The notes: generated by a model not told the origin, from the sequence alone. A stretch of DNA of 64,000 nt from Azospirillum sp. 412522 (GCF_019805165.1 NZ_RWIJ01000002.1:409898-473897), one strand, 5' to 3'. Counted from the first letter of the stretch, positions 11,476 through 21,024 are shown. A program made the numbers and translations.

Positions 11476-12414
11476 ATGAGCAACGACCTTTCGACAGTCG
11501 GCAGCGACCGTATCGCCCTGCTGGAGACCTTCGTCCGCATCGTCGAGTCCGGCAGCCTGTCGGCGGCGGCGGCGCAGTTGGGCAGCACCCAGCCGACGGT
11601 CAGCCGACGGCTGCAACTGCTGGAACGGACGCTGGGCGTCCGGCTGCTGCACCGCTCCACCCACCGGATGAACATGACGGAGGACGGCACCCGCTGTTAC
11701 GAGCGGGCCAAGGAACTTCTGGCCGGCTGGCAGATGCTGGAAAGCGACGTCCGCGGGGCCGACGACCAGCCGACCGGCCATTTGCGGGTGGTGGCGCCGC
11801 ATGCCTTCGGACAGCAGCAGCTGGTCGGGCCGGTGGCCGACTATCTGAGCCGCTACCCGCGGATGACGGTGGAATGGCTCCTGCACGACCGCATGCCGGA
11901 CTTCATCGGCGAGGGCATCGACTGCGCCATCCGCGTCGGCGAGGTCGCCGACCCGTCGGTCGTGGCCCTGCGGCTGGCGGAGGTGCCGCGGATCGCCGTC
12001 GCCGCCCCTGCCCTGCTCGGCGACCGGCCGGTCCCGCAGCATCCGAAGGAACTGGCGGAACTGCCCTGGCTGGCATTGCGCACCTTCTATCGGGACGAGG
12101 TGACGCTGACCCATGCCGGGACCGGCGAGACGGCCAGCTTCCCCATCCGGCCACGATTGTCGACCGACGGGCTGCAGGCGATCCGCAACGCGGCGATCCT
12201 CGGGCTGGGGGCGGCCATCGGCTCGCAATGGGCGCTGGTGGAGGATCTGGCCGCGGGGTGCCTCGTGCATCTGGCGCCGGACTGGCAGGCCGCCACCCTG
12301 CCCGTCAGTCTGGTCTATCCGCCGGCCCGCCACCAGCCGGCCCGCCTGCGCCGCTTCATCGAGGTGATGCGCGTCGCCGTGCCCATCGCGTTCCGCACGG
12401 TGCGCGCACCCTAG
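11476..12414 (+). CDS. LysR-family transcriptional regulator
   Basis: 312 residues from ATG 11476; the longer frame starting at 11398 crosses the putative operator and is less likely. The helix-turn-helix lies near residues 22-50 (AAAQLGSTQPTVSRRLQLLE). The effector domain starts with HLRVVAPHAFGQ, a pattern common in LysR proteins that regulate divergent exporters. It is 108 bases from the MFS gene start and probably controls it. ilvA follows 53 bases downstream but is most likely independent. Confidence 0.88.
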   Translation: MSNDLSTVGSDRIALLETFVRIVESGSLSAAAAQLGSTQPTVSRRLQLLERTLGVRLLHRSTHRMNMTEDGTRCYERAKELLAGWQMLESDVRGADDQPTGHLRVVAPHAFGQQQLVGPVADYLSRYPRMTVEWLLHDRMPDFIGEGIDCAIRVGEVADPSVVALRLAEVPRIAVAAPALLGDRPVPQHPKELAELPWLALRTFYRDEVTLTHAGTGETASFPIRPRLSTDGLQAIRNAAILGLGAAIGSQWALVEDLAAGCLVHLAPDWQAATLPVSLVYPPARHQPARLRRFIEVMRVAVPIAFRTVRAP

Positions 12415-12467
12415 CGTCAGAACGCCCCGACTTTGCTATGGTGCCCGCGAGCTGTTCAGGAAGGCCG

Positions 12468-14000
12468 ATGTCCATGCACGAGTATGTCCGCAAGATCCTC
12501 ACCGCGCGCGTCTACGACGTGGCGATCGAAAGCCCGCTCGATCCGCTGCCGCGGCTGTCCCAGCGCCTGAACAACACGGCGCTGCTGAAGCGCGAGGATC
12601 TGCAACCCGTCTTCTCCTTCAAGCTGCGCGGCGCCTACAACAAGATGGTCGGCCTGTCCCCCGAGGTGCGGGAGCGCGGGGTGGTGTGCGCGTCGGCCGG
12701 CAACCATGCGCAGGGCGTGGCCCTGTCGGCGCAGAAGCTGGGGATCAAGGCGATGATCGTCATGCCGCGCACGACGCCGGCCATCAAGGTCCAGGCGGTC
12801 AGGAGCCGCGGCGGCAAGGTCGTGCTGCACGGCGACGTCTTCGACGACGCCTATCTCCACGCCCGACAGATCGAGGCGGAAAAGGGGCTGACCTTCATCC
12901 ACCCCTATGACGATCCCGACGTGATCGCCGGCCAGGGCACCGTCGGCATGGAAATCCTGCGCCAGCACCCGCACCCGCTGGACGCCATCTTCGTGCAGAT
13001 CGGCGGCGGGGGGCTGGCCGCCGGGGTGGCGGCCTACGTCAAGTTCCTGCGCCCGGACGTGAAGGTCATTGGCGTCGAGCCGGACGACGCGGCCAGCATG
13101 GGGGCGGCCATCGCGGCGGGCAAGCGGGTGCAGCTGGATCAGGTCGGGCTGTTCGCCGACGGCGTCGCCGTCCGTCAGGTCGGCACCGAGACCTTCCGGC
13201 TATGCAGCGAGTTGCTGGACGAGGTCATCACCGTCAACACCGACGAGATCTGCGCCGCCGTCAAGGACATCTTCGAGGATACCCGCGCCATCACCGAACC
13301 GTCGGGCGCGGTCGGTCTGGCCGGCCTGAAGAAATACGCGGAGCGGGAGGGACTGCAGGGCAAGGGGCTGGTGGCGATCGGCAGCGGCGCCAACATGAAC
13401 TTCGACCGGCTGCGCCACATCGCCGAACGGGCGGAGATCGGCGAGCGGCGCGAGGCGCTGCTGGCCGTCACCATCCCGGAACGGCCCGGCGCCTACCGGC
13501 AGTTCATCCAGGCGCTCGGCAAGCGGTCGATCACCGAGTTCAACTACCGCTACGCCGACGACCGCGAGGCGCAGATCTTCGTCGGCGTCCAGCTGACCGA
13601 GGGCGATGCGGAAAAGCGTCAGGTCATCGAGCTGCTGCGGGGACTCGACTGCCCGGTGCTGGACATGAGCGACAACGAGATGGCGAAACTCCATGTCCGC
13701 TACATGGTGGGCGGCCGGGTGCGCGGGCTGAAGGACGAGGTGCTGTACCGCTTCCAGTTCCCGGAGCGGCCGGGCGCGCTGCTGAAATTCCTGAACGGGC
13801 TGGCGCAGGAATGGAACATCTCGCTGTTCCATTACCGCAACCATGGCGCCGATTACGGTCGCGTGCTGGCCGGCATCCAGGTGCCGGAAAAGGACCATGC
13901 GCGGTTCCGCCGCTGCCTCGACGACCTCGGCTATCCCTATTGGGACGAGACCGGCAACCCGGCCTACCGGCTGTTCCTGGCCGAGCCGCAGGCCTGCTGA
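12468..14000 (+). CDS. ilvA: Threonine ammonia-lyase, biosynthetic
   Basis: 510 residues. Deaminates threonine to 2-oxobutanoate, the first committed step of isoleucine synthesis. The PLP lysine is Lys52 in SFKLRGA, a CASAGNHAQG substrate loop lies near residue 78, and the phosphate-binding IGGGGLAAG is near 185. Two ACT-like regulatory domains occupy about residues 335-500, which marks the isoleucine-inhibited biosynthetic form rather than the short catabolic one. The start at 12468 has an AGGAAGG ribosome site directly upstream. It appears to be a single-gene unit. Confidence 0.96.
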   Translation: MSMHEYVRKILTARVYDVAIESPLDPLPRLSQRLNNTALLKREDLQPVFSFKLRGAYNKMVGLSPEVRERGVVCASAGNHAQGVALSAQKLGIKAMIVMPRTTPAIKVQAVRSRGGKVVLHGDVFDDAYLHARQIEAEKGLTFIHPYDDPDVIAGQGTVGMEILRQHPHPLDAIFVQIGGGGLAAGVAAYVKFLRPDVKVIGVEPDDAASMGAAIAAGKRVQLDQVGLFADGVAVRQVGTETFRLCSELLDEVITVNTDEICAAVKDIFEDTRAITEPSGAVGLAGLKKYAEREGLQGKGLVAIGSGANMNFDRLRHIAERAEIGERREALLAVTIPERPGAYRQFIQALGKRSITEFNYRYADDREAQIFVGVQLTEGDAEKRQVIELLRGLDCPVLDMSDNEMAKLHVRYMVGGRVRGLKDEVLYRFQFPERPGALLKFLNGLAQEWNISLFHYRNHGADYGRVLAGIQVPEKDHARFRRCLDDLGYPYWDETGNPAYRLFLAEPQAC

Positions 14001-14048
14001 ACGGGGCGTTCCTCCGAAGAGGTTCGGGAAAAGCTGGCAACTTGGCGA

Positions 14049-14058
14049 TTACATGTTT
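14049..14058 (+). promoter_or_regulatory. Operator half of an inverted pair, TTACATGTTT
   Basis: This 10-mer lies 52 bases before the GntR gene. Its exact reverse complement occurs at 14994-15003, before the acid-sugar operon. The core ACATGT is palindromic, as is typical of FadR/FCD-type GntR sites. Confidence 0.6.
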
Positions 14059-14109
14059 ACAAATACCTGACATCGCAAAGCCGGCAGCCAGTGGATTGGG
14101 AGCGACGGG

Positions 14110-14898
14110 ATGGACTCGAGTGAACGCGGCGGGATGGCCAGTGTGGCGTCCGACGCAGTGTCCGACGGCAGGGAGGGAGCGCCGCTGCTCCGCACCCGCC
14201 AGACGCCGCTGGTCACCCGGATCTACCAGTTGCTGCTGGCCCAGATCAGCGCCGGGGATTTCCAGCCCGACGAGCGGCTGCCCGGCGAGAACGAGCTTGC
14301 CGCCCGCTTCCAGGTCTCGCGCCCGGTGGTGCGGGATGCACTGAAACGGCTGCGGAATGACGGGCTGATCTATTCGCGCCAGGGCGCCGGCAGCTTCGTC
14401 CGCGTGGCGGCGGAGGAAAGCCGGCCGGCGCTGGGCTATGCTCCGGTGGAGACCATCGCCGACATCCAGCGCTGTTACGAGTTCCGGCTGACCATCGAGC
14501 CGGACCATGCCTACCATGCCGCCTTGCGCTGGAACGACGCCGCCCTGGACCGGATCGCGGCGGCGCTGAACCTGATGGACGACGCGACCCGCGCCCACCG
14601 GCATCGCGAGGACGCCGACTACGCCTTCCACACGGCCATCGCCGAGGCGACGAACAACCACTATTACATGTCGTCGATGCAGGCGCTGAAGGACCACATC
14701 TCCGTCGGCATGAAGTTCCACGGCGTGTCCCTGATGGGGCCCAGCTCCGGCCTGACCGGCGTGTATGACGAACATCGCGGCATCTTCGACGCCATCCGGC
14801 AGCGCGACGGCGAAACCGCACGCACGCGGATGCGCAAGCATCTGGAAGGCTCGCGCGACCGCGTGTTCGAGGGCCGCGCACTGGACCTCTCCCTCTAG
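14110..14898 (+). CDS. GntR-family regulator, FadR/FCD subfamily
   Basis: 262 residues. The winged helix-turn-helix occupies about residues 30-95 (LPGENELAARFQVSRPVVRD) and an all-helical FCD effector domain follows (about 120-245). Histidines at about 178 (YAFHTA) and 225 (DEHRGI) match the metal-binding positions of FCD proteins. Such regulators respond to organic or sugar acids. It reads in the same direction as the acid-sugar operon 272 bases downstream. Matching inverted operator copies flank the gene on both sides, so it very likely controls both itself and the operon. Confidence 0.9.
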   Translation: MDSSERGGMASVASDAVSDGREGAPLLRTRQTPLVTRIYQLLLAQISAGDFQPDERLPGENELAARFQVSRPVVRDALKRLRNDGLIYSRQGAGSFVRVAAEESRPALGYAPVETIADIQRCYEFRLTIEPDHAYHAALRWNDAALDRIAAALNLMDDATRAHRHREDADYAFHTAIAEATNNHYYMSSMQALKDHISVGMKFHGVSLMGPSSGLTGVYDEHRGIFDAIRQRDGETARTRMRKHLEGSRDRVFEGRALDLSL

Positions 14899-14993
14899 AT
14901 CCCTGGCTTGCAGGTATTTTCCGTCAAGCCCGTTCCACCCTGCCGCCGCTGGCGCGCGTGGAGCGCCGCGCCTGGCATCACCGAACAACATGC

Positions 14994-15003
14994 AAACATG
15001 TAA
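14994..15003 (+). promoter_or_regulatory. Second operator copy, AAACATGTAA
   Basis: Exact reverse complement of the site at 14049-14058. It lies in the 272-base gap before the acid-sugar operon, 168 bases upstream of its first gene. AT-rich DNA (about 15030-15065) follows and probably holds the operon promoter. Confidence 0.6.
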
Positions 15004-15170
15004 GGGATATATGCTGCGGCATCTCTGCCTTTTCTTGCTCAACAAGATTACAACATATTGACATCTCCGCAGCGCTGTGATGGAGTGGGCCATCGTCAAG
15101 GGCGTCGGGAGCGCCCGGCAGCGGAACGTCGGTTCACGACGGCCGCCGCCCATAAGGATGGGGACCACCC

Positions 15171-16370
15171 ATGGACAGCATGGTTCCACAGGACGGATCG
15201 CCGGCCGGCATCCGGACGCCGGCCGGATCATCCGCGACGCCGCGCCCGTGCCTGATCGCCGACGACCTGACCGGGGCGCTCGACACCGCCGCCCAGTTCG
15301 CCGCCATCGCCGGTCCGATTCCCGTTTACTGGCAGAGCCTGCCCTACCCCATCCTGCCGGCCGAACTCGCTTTCGACAGCGGAACCCGCGAGGCGACGCG
15401 CGAAGAGGCGCGCCGCCGGGTGGCCGCCATCGCCGCCGGTCTGCCGCGCCTCCCCGGCACGCTCCATTACGCCAAGCTCGACAGCCTGTTGCGCGGCCAT
15501 GCCGGGGCGGAGATCGCCGCCTGGATCGCCGCCACGGCTCCCGACCACATCATCGTCGCCCCCGCCTTCCCCTATCAGGGCCGCATCACCCGCGGCGGCA
15601 TCCAGCTCGCCCGCGGGGATGATGGGCATAGCTGGACGCCCACGACCAACGACCTGCGCGCCGATCTGGAGCGGGAGGGCTGGACCGTCCAGCTCCGCTG
15701 CCCCGGTGAGGCGGTGCCCGCGGGCCTCAGCCTGTGGGATGCGGAGACCGATGCCGATCTCGACGCCATCGCCGCCGCTGGGCTTGCTCTGAACGGCCGC
15801 GTGCTGTGGTGCGGCAGCAGCGGTCTGGCCGGCGCGCTCGCCCGGCAGATGGCCCCCTTTGCCGACAACCCCACCGCGCCACGGCTGCCGCGCCCGATCC
15901 TGGGCCTGTTCGGCACCAACCATCCGGCGATGGCGGCCCAGCTCGACGCCTGTTCCGAACATCTGCTGGCGCTGCCCGACGGCGGCCGGACCGGGGCCGC
16001 GGTACTGGCCCAGCGGCTGGACCGCGACGGCCTTGCGCTCGCTACCCTTGCCCTGCCCGACGGGCTGGCGCGGGCCGACGCGGCGCGGCGGATCGAAGGG
16101 GAATTCGCCCGGCTGGTCCGCCGGCTCGACCCGCCCGGCACCCTGCTGGTGGCGGGCGGCGAGACCCTGCGCGGCCTGTGCCTGGCGCTGGAAGCGGACC
16201 GGCTCGACCTCGACGGCCATGTCTGGCCGGGGGTGCCCTGCTCCATTCTGCGCGGCGGCCGTTTCGACGGGGTCCGCGTCATCTCAAAATCGGGAGCCTT
16301 CGGCGACCCGGCGCTGCTGCGCCGGCTGCTCGCGCTGGATGCGCCGCCTCATCAGGGAGAACAAGCATGA
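15171..16370 (+). CDS. dtnK: Four-carbon acid-sugar kinase (DUF1537 family)
   Basis: 399 residues. The N-terminal signature IADDLTGA is at about residues 29-36, and the C-terminal nucleotide-binding motif SKSGAFG is near 379. Known family members phosphorylate D-threonate, L-threonate or D-erythronate at C4. The gene overlaps pdxA2 by four bases (ATGA), and a DUF1537 kinase paired with a PdxA2 dehydrogenase is the established D-threonate pair, giving D-threonate 4-phosphate. D-erythronate routes normally use other partners, which are absent here. The symbol is therefore by context; an alternative acid sugar cannot be excluded. Confidence 0.82.
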   Translation: MDSMVPQDGSPAGIRTPAGSSATPRPCLIADDLTGALDTAAQFAAIAGPIPVYWQSLPYPILPAELAFDSGTREATREEARRRVAAIAAGLPRLPGTLHYAKLDSLLRGHAGAEIAAWIAATAPDHIIVAPAFPYQGRITRGGIQLARGDDGHSWTPTTNDLRADLEREGWTVQLRCPGEAVPAGLSLWDAETDADLDAIAAAGLALNGRVLWCGSSGLAGALARQMAPFADNPTAPRLPRPILGLFGTNHPAMAAQLDACSEHLLALPDGGRTGAAVLAQRLDRDGLALATLALPDGLARADAARRIEGEFARLVRRLDPPGTLLVAGGETLRGLCLALEADRLDLDGHVWPGVPCSILRGGRFDGVRVISKSGAFGDPALLRRLLALDAPPHQGEQA

Positions 16371-17401
16371 CACCGCATCTGGCCATCACCATGGGCGATC
16401 CGGCCGGCGTCGGGCCGGAGATCATCGTGAAGGCCTGCGCGCGCCTGAAGGACCGGCTGGCCGACGGCACGCTGCGCCTGCTGGTCATCGGCAGCAACCC
16501 CGCCCTCCATGCGGCGCGCGACGCGCTGGGCAGCGACCTCGACTTCCCCGAGGTGACCGACGTCGACGGCGAGTGGCCGGCGCTGGCCTGCCTCCAGGCC
16601 GGGCCGGAGGGGGAGCCGATCCGCCCCGGCGTGCTGTCGGTCGATGGCGGACGCTTCGCCTATCTGGCGGTGGAACGCGCGGTGCGGCTGGCCGAGGCCG
16701 GCCGTATCCACGGCATCGTCACCGCGCCCCTGAACAAGGAGGCGATGAACAAGGCCGGCTATCACTTTGCCGGGCACACCGACCTGCTGGCCGAACTGAC
16801 CGGCGCCCGCGGTTCGGTGATGATGCTGGCCCACGGCAACATGCGGGTCAGCCATGTCACCACCCACATCGCGCTGGAGGACGTGCCGAAGAAGCTGACG
16901 CCGGAACGGCTGCGCTACGTCATCGACCGTACCGAGGAGACGCTGGCCGGGCTCGGCCTGCCACGCCGCCGCATCGCCATCGCCGCCCTCAATCCGCATG
17001 CCGGCGAAGGCGGGCTGTTCGGCCGCCAGGACATCGAGGTGACCGAGCCGGTCATCAGGCAATGCGTCGCCGACGGGCTGGACGTGGTCGGGCCGGTGCC
17101 GGGCGACACCGTCTTCGTCAAGCTGCGCGCCGGCCAGTACGACGCGGTGGTCGCCATGTACCACGACCAGGGGCACATCCCGGTCAAGCTGCTGGGCTTC
17201 AACGTCAATCCGGAAACCGGCAGCTGGGACGCGCTGAGCGGCGTCAACATCACGCTCGGCCTGCCGATCATCCGCACCTCCGTCGACCACGGCACCGCCT
17301 TCGACATCGCCGGCAAGGGCATCGCCAACGAGCTGAGCCTGATCGAGGCCATCGACTACGCCGAGAAGCTGGCCGCCGCCCGCGTGCGCGTCGCCGCCTG
17401 A
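16367..17401 (+). CDS. pdxA2: PdxA2-type 4-phospho-acid-sugar dehydrogenase
   Basis: 344 residues, the PdxA fold, with MGDPAGVGPEI at the N-terminus, the metal-ligand HTDLLAEL segment near residue 137, and YHDQGHIPVK near 263. Members of the PdxA2 branch oxidise and decarboxylate D-threonate 4-phosphate to dihydroxyacetone phosphate. True vitamin B6 PdxA acts on 4-phosphohydroxythreonine. The overlap with a DUF1537 kinase and the sugar-acid operon context point to PdxA2. The product would feed directly into glycolysis. Confidence 0.86.
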   Translation: MTPHLAITMGDPAGVGPEIIVKACARLKDRLADGTLRLLVIGSNPALHAARDALGSDLDFPEVTDVDGEWPALACLQAGPEGEPIRPGVLSVDGGRFAYLAVERAVRLAEAGRIHGIVTAPLNKEAMNKAGYHFAGHTDLLAELTGARGSVMMLAHGNMRVSHVTTHIALEDVPKKLTPERLRYVIDRTEETLAGLGLPRRRIAIAALNPHAGEGGLFGRQDIEVTEPVIRQCVADGLDVVGPVPGDTVFVKLRAGQYDAVVAMYHDQGHIPVKLLGFNVNPETGSWDALSGVNITLGLPIIRTSVDHGTAFDIAGKGIANELSLIEAIDYAEKLAAARVRVAA

Positions 17402-17413
17402 GGATCCGAGACA

Positions 17414-18550
17414 ATGAGCACCATCGACCTGACCACGCCCATCGAGCTGCTCCGCCCGGCCCGCGTCGTCTTCGGCGCCGGCATGGCGGCGGAGACCGGC
17501 CGCTGGGCGCGTGAGCGCGGCCTGACCCGCATCCTGGTGGTCGCCGACGCCTTCAACGCCGCCCGCGTGGATTTGCTGGGGCTGGAGGGCGCCGTCACAA
17601 TCTTCGCCGACATCAAGCCGGAACCCGACGTCCCCAACCTTGAGGCGCTGCTGGCCGTCGCCGAACGGGCCGAGCCGCAGGCGGTGATCGGCTTCGGCGG
17701 CGGCAGCGCCATGGATCTGGCCAAGCTGGCCGCCGTCCTGCCCGGCAGCGGCCAGACCATCCGCGACGTGGTCGGACCGGAGAAGGTCGCGGCCAAGCGC
17801 GCCGTCCTGGTCCAGGTGCCGACGACCGCCGGCACCGGCAGCGAGGTCGGCACCCGCGCGCTGGTCACCGATCCGGCGACCATGAGCAAGCTGGCGGTGC
17901 AGAGCGTCCACATGCTGGCCGACGTCGCGGTGGTCGATCCCGACCTGACGCTGAGCGTGCCGGCCGCCGTCACCGCCGCCACCGGCGTCGATGCGCTGGC
18001 CCATTGCGTCGAGGCCTACACCAACCGCAAGGCCCACCCGCTGATCGACCTCTATGCGCTGGAGGGCATCCGGCTGGTCGGCCGCTTCCTGCCGCGCGCC
18101 ATCGCCGACGGCAGCGACCGCGAGGCGCGGGCCGGCCTGTCGCTCGCCTCCTTCTATGGCGGCATCTGCCTGGGTCCGGTCAACACCGCCGCCGGCCATG
18201 CCGTCGCCTATCCGCTGGGCACCCGCCACCACATCCCGCATGGCGCCGCCAACGCGCTGATCTTCCCGCATGTGCTGGCCTTCAATGCGCCGGCCGTCCC
18301 GGCCAAGACCGCCGCGGTGCTGGAAGCGCTGGGTTTGCCGGCATCGACCGATCCGGCCGCCGTGTTCGAGGCCGCTTACGGCTGGTGCCTGGAACTCGGC
18401 TGCACCATGCGGCTGTCGGCATTCGGCGTGCCGGAGGCCGACCTGCCGCGCATGGCCGAGGAGGCGCATGCCATCCGCCGGCTGCTCGACAACAACCCGC
18501 GCGACCTCAGCCGCGAAGACATCCTGGGCATGTACCGCGCCGCCGCCTGA
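17414..18550 (+). CDS. Iron-containing alcohol dehydrogenase
   Basis: 378 residues. The NAD-binding GFGGGSAMDLAK lies near residue 95, PTTAGTGSEV near 136, and metal ligands are seen in DALAHCVEA (about 198) and GHAVAYPLGTRHHIPHG (about 260-276). The family reduces aldehydes or oxidises secondary alcohols, and includes maleylacetate reductases. It follows pdxA2 by 12 bases with a GAGGATCCGAG leader. In this operon it probably interconverts a hydroxy acid or aldehyde with its oxo form. The specific substrate is unknown. Confidence 0.87.
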   Translation: MSTIDLTTPIELLRPARVVFGAGMAAETGRWARERGLTRILVVADAFNAARVDLLGLEGAVTIFADIKPEPDVPNLEALLAVAERAEPQAVIGFGGGSAMDLAKLAAVLPGSGQTIRDVVGPEKVAAKRAVLVQVPTTAGTGSEVGTRALVTDPATMSKLAVQSVHMLADVAVVDPDLTLSVPAAVTAATGVDALAHCVEAYTNRKAHPLIDLYALEGIRLVGRFLPRAIADGSDREARAGLSLASFYGGICLGPVNTAAGHAVAYPLGTRHHIPHGAANALIFPHVLAFNAPAVPAKTAAVLEALGLPASTDPAAVFEAAYGWCLELGCTMRLSAFGVPEADLPRMAEEAHAIRRLLDNNPRDLSREDILGMYRAAA

Positions 18551-18595
18551 TGGCGCGGCGCGAGCCCCATCCGTTTCGTTGAAAGGCAAAAGCCC

Positions 18596-19492
18596 ATGAG
18601 CAAGTCTGGCAAGATCGGCGGCCCCTTCGTCGCGATCGTCACCCCCTTCGACGGCGACGAACGCGTCGAATTCGCAGCGCTGCGACGGCAGGTGAAGCGG
18701 CAGGCGTCCGCCGGCAACGGCGTCTTCTGCGCCGGCACCAACGGCGAGTTCTACGCCCTGTCCTTCGACGAGAAACTGGCGGTGGCGGAGACCTGCGTCG
18801 AGGCCGCCGACGGCAAGGTGCCGGTGCTGGCCCATATCGGCGAGATCTCCACCCACCAGACCATCGCGCTGGGCAAGGCGGTCCAAAAGCTGGGCGTCAA
18901 GGCGGTCTCCGCCATCACGCCGTCCTTCATCGCCTGCTCGCAGGCCGAACTGGTCGATCATTACCGCCGCGTCGCCGACGCGCTGACGGTGCCGGTCTAT
19001 CTCTACAACATCCCCGCCCGCACCGGGAACACGCTGGAGCCGCAGACCGCCCGCATCCTGGCCGACCATCCGAACATCATCGGCATCAAGGACAGCGCCG
19101 GCTCGCAGGAGAGCCTGGACGGCTTCCTCGCCATCGCCCGCGAGCGTGGCGATTTCGACGTGCTGGTCGGCCCGGATTCGCTGGTGCTGCACGGCCTGCG
19201 CAACGGCGCCGCCGGCTGCATCTCCGGTCTCGGCAACATCGCGCCGGTGACGCTCAACGGCATCCACGCCGCCTTCGTGGCCGGCGACGCCGCGGCGGCC
19301 GAGGCGCATCAGGCCCATTTCAGCACGCTGCGCAAGGAGCTCTACGCGCTGGGCTTCCCGCCGGCGATGGTCAAGCGCGCGCTCCGCAGCGCCATGCCGG
19401 AGGTCGGGTTCAGCCGCGCCCCGGTGCTGATCGCCGACGAGGTGGACCAACAGGTCAAGGCCCTCGCGGCCCGCTATGCCGAAGCGGTGTGA
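18596..19492 (+). CDS. DHDPS/NAL-superfamily aldolase or dehydratase
   Basis: 298 residues. The Schiff-base lysine is in GIKDSAGS (about residue 163), the tyrosine in YLYNIPARTGN (about 135), and the pyruvate-carboxylate loop is GTNGEF near 44. The family includes dihydrodipicolinate synthase, N-acetylneuraminate lyase and 2-keto-3-deoxy-sugar-acid aldolases. As it sits in a sugar-acid operon with a symporter and a sialidase-fold protein, a 2-keto-3-deoxy acid or ulosonate lyase role is more likely than lysine synthesis. An AAAGG site precedes the start. Confidence 0.85.
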   Translation: MSKSGKIGGPFVAIVTPFDGDERVEFAALRRQVKRQASAGNGVFCAGTNGEFYALSFDEKLAVAETCVEAADGKVPVLAHIGEISTHQTIALGKAVQKLGVKAVSAITPSFIACSQAELVDHYRRVADALTVPVYLYNIPARTGNTLEPQTARILADHPNIIGIKDSAGSQESLDGFLAIARERGDFDVLVGPDSLVLHGLRNGAAGCISGLGNIAPVTLNGIHAAFVAGDAAAAEAHQAHFSTLRKELYALGFPPAMVKRALRSAMPEVGFSRAPVLIADEVDQQVKALAARYAEAV

Positions 19493-19509
19493 CGCTGTTC
19501 CACACCGCA

Positions 19510-19538
19510 TGGCGCCGCGACGCGACAGGGCGGCGCCA
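19510..19538 (+). other. Intra-operon hairpin
   Basis: Perfect 9-bp arms (TGGCGCCGC and GCGGCGCCA, loop of 11) begin 18 bases after the aldolase stop codon. There is no T-tract. It could partly uncouple expression of the upstream enzymes from the symporter. Confidence 0.45.
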
Positions 19539-19608
19539 AACCATCGAACAACATTGCCCCGAACAACACTGAAGGCGGACCCATCCGCCCGTTAGGGAGA
19601 CACCGTCC

Positions 19609-21024
19609 ATGAACCATTTCACCAGTGGAGAAAGTGCGCTCATCCTGGGGATCGTCGTCCTCTACATCCTCTTCACCTCCTGGCTGACGGTGCGGCTGCG
19701 CAGCCGCAACAACGGCGAGTTCATGAATGCCGCGCGGTCGATGCCGGCGGCGGTCGTCGGCGTCCTGCTGATGTCCGAATTCATCGGCGCCAAATCCACC
19801 GTCGGCACGGCGCAGGAAGCCTTCAGCTCCGGCATGGCGTCGGCCTGGTCGGTGCTGGGCGCCTCGATCGGCTTCCTGCTGTTCGGCCTGTTCTTCGCCA
19901 AGCGCATCTACGGCTCGGGCGAATACACCATCTCGGCCGCCATCGCGAAATACTACGGCACCTCCACCATGCGGACGGTGTCGATCATCATGATGTACGC
20001 GCTGCTGCTGGTGAATGTCGGCAACTACGTCAGCGGTGCCGCCGCCCTGTCGACGGTCATGAACCTCAACCTGACCTGGGCGATGGTCATCATCGCGGTG
20101 GTCAGCACCTTCTACTACGTGTTCGGCGGGCTGAAGGGCATCGCCTACGTCACCATCCTGCACAGCGCCATCAAGCTGATCGGCATTGCCCTTCTGCTGG
20201 GCACCGCGCTGTCGCTGAGCGGCGGCATCGGCCCGATGGTCGAGAAGCTGCCGGCCCACTACTTCACCATCGACGGCACCATCGGCATGCCGACGATCTT
20301 CGCCTGGGTCATCGGCACCGTCGGCGCCATCTTCTCGACCCAGTTCGTCATCCAGGCGATCTCGTCCAACCGCAGCGCCGGCGAGGCCCAGCGCTCCGCC
20401 ATCTACGCCTCGATCTTCTGCCTGCCGCTCGGCATCATGCTGGCGCTGATCGGCGTCACCGCCCATTACCTCTACCCCGACATGAAGAGCCTCTACGCGC
20501 TGCCGGTGTTCCTGGACGCCATGCATCCGCTGATGGCCGCGGTCGTCACCACCTCCCTGGTCGCGTCCGTCTTCGTCAGCGTCAGCACGGTGGCGCTCGC
20601 CATCGCCTCGCTGGCCGTGCGCGACTTCTACGTGCCGTGGAAGAAGCCGACGCCGGAGCAGGAATTCCGCACCACCCGCATCCTGTCGCTGATCATCGGC
20701 TTCCTGCCGCTGATCTTCGTCTTCTTCGTGCCGGAAATCCTGAAGCTGTCCTTCTTCACCCGCGCGCTGCGCCTGTCGATCACGGTCGTCGCGATGATCG
20801 GTTTCTTCCTGCCGCTGTTCGCCAGCAACCTGGGCGCCACGCTGGGCCTGCTCGGCGCCACGGTCAGCACCACCGTCTGGTACGTGATGGGCAACCCCTA
20901 CGGCATCGACAACATGTATGTCGCCCTGCTGACGCCGATGCTGGTGATGGCGGTGGAGCGTCTGGTCCGCGGCCGCAGCGCCCCGGTGATGGTCGCGGCC
21001 CCCCCGCAAGCCGACATACGCTGA
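19609..21024 (+). CDS. Sodium:solute symporter (SSS family)
   Basis: 471 residues with about thirteen membrane helices. The N-terminal RNNGEFMNAARSMP segment between helices 1 and 2 and the FIGAKSTVGTAQEAF stretch in helix 2 are typical of the SSS family, which couples solute uptake to sodium. Members carry proline, sugars, sialic acid, pantothenate or carboxylates. As the only transporter in the acid-sugar operon, it is the likely importer of the pathway substrate. An AGGGAGA site precedes the start. Confidence 0.88.
   Translation: MNHFTSGESALILGIVVLYILFTSWLTVRLRSRNNGEFMNAARSMPAAVVGVLLMSEFIGAKSTVGTAQEAFSSGMASAWSVLGASIGFLLFGLFFAKRIYGSGEYTISAAIAKYYGTSTMRTVSIIMMYALLLVNVGNYVSGAAALSTVMNLNLTWAMVIIAVVSTFYYVFGGLKGIAYVTILHSAIKLIGIALLLGTALSLSGGIGPMVEKLPAHYFTIDGTIGMPTIFAWVIGTVGAIFSTQFVIQAISSNRSAGEAQRSAIYASIFCLPLGIMLALIGVTAHYLYPDMKSLYALPVFLDAMHPLMAAVVTTSLVASVFVSVSTVALAIASLAVRDFYVPWKKPTPEQEFRTTRILSLIIGFLPLIFVFFVPEILKLSFFTRALRLSITVVAMIGFFLPLFASNLGATLGLLGATVSTTVWYVMGNPYGIDNMYVALLTPMLVMAVERLVRGRSAPVMVAAPPQADIR

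Noticed and set aside
16367..17401. PdxA as a vitamin B6 gene
   Set aside because: It is coupled to a DUF1537 kinase in a catabolic operon, the hallmark of the PdxA2 branch.
18596..19492. Dihydrodipicolinate synthase for lysine synthesis
   Set aside because: Embedded in a sugar-acid operon with a symporter; catabolic lyase is the better reading.
16352..19510. Open frame of about 1050 codons on the minus strand opposite the acid-sugar genes
   Set aside because: It is rich in Arg, Gln, His and Asp with no domain pattern, and lies exactly opposite well-supported enzymes. It results from high GC in the third codon position.
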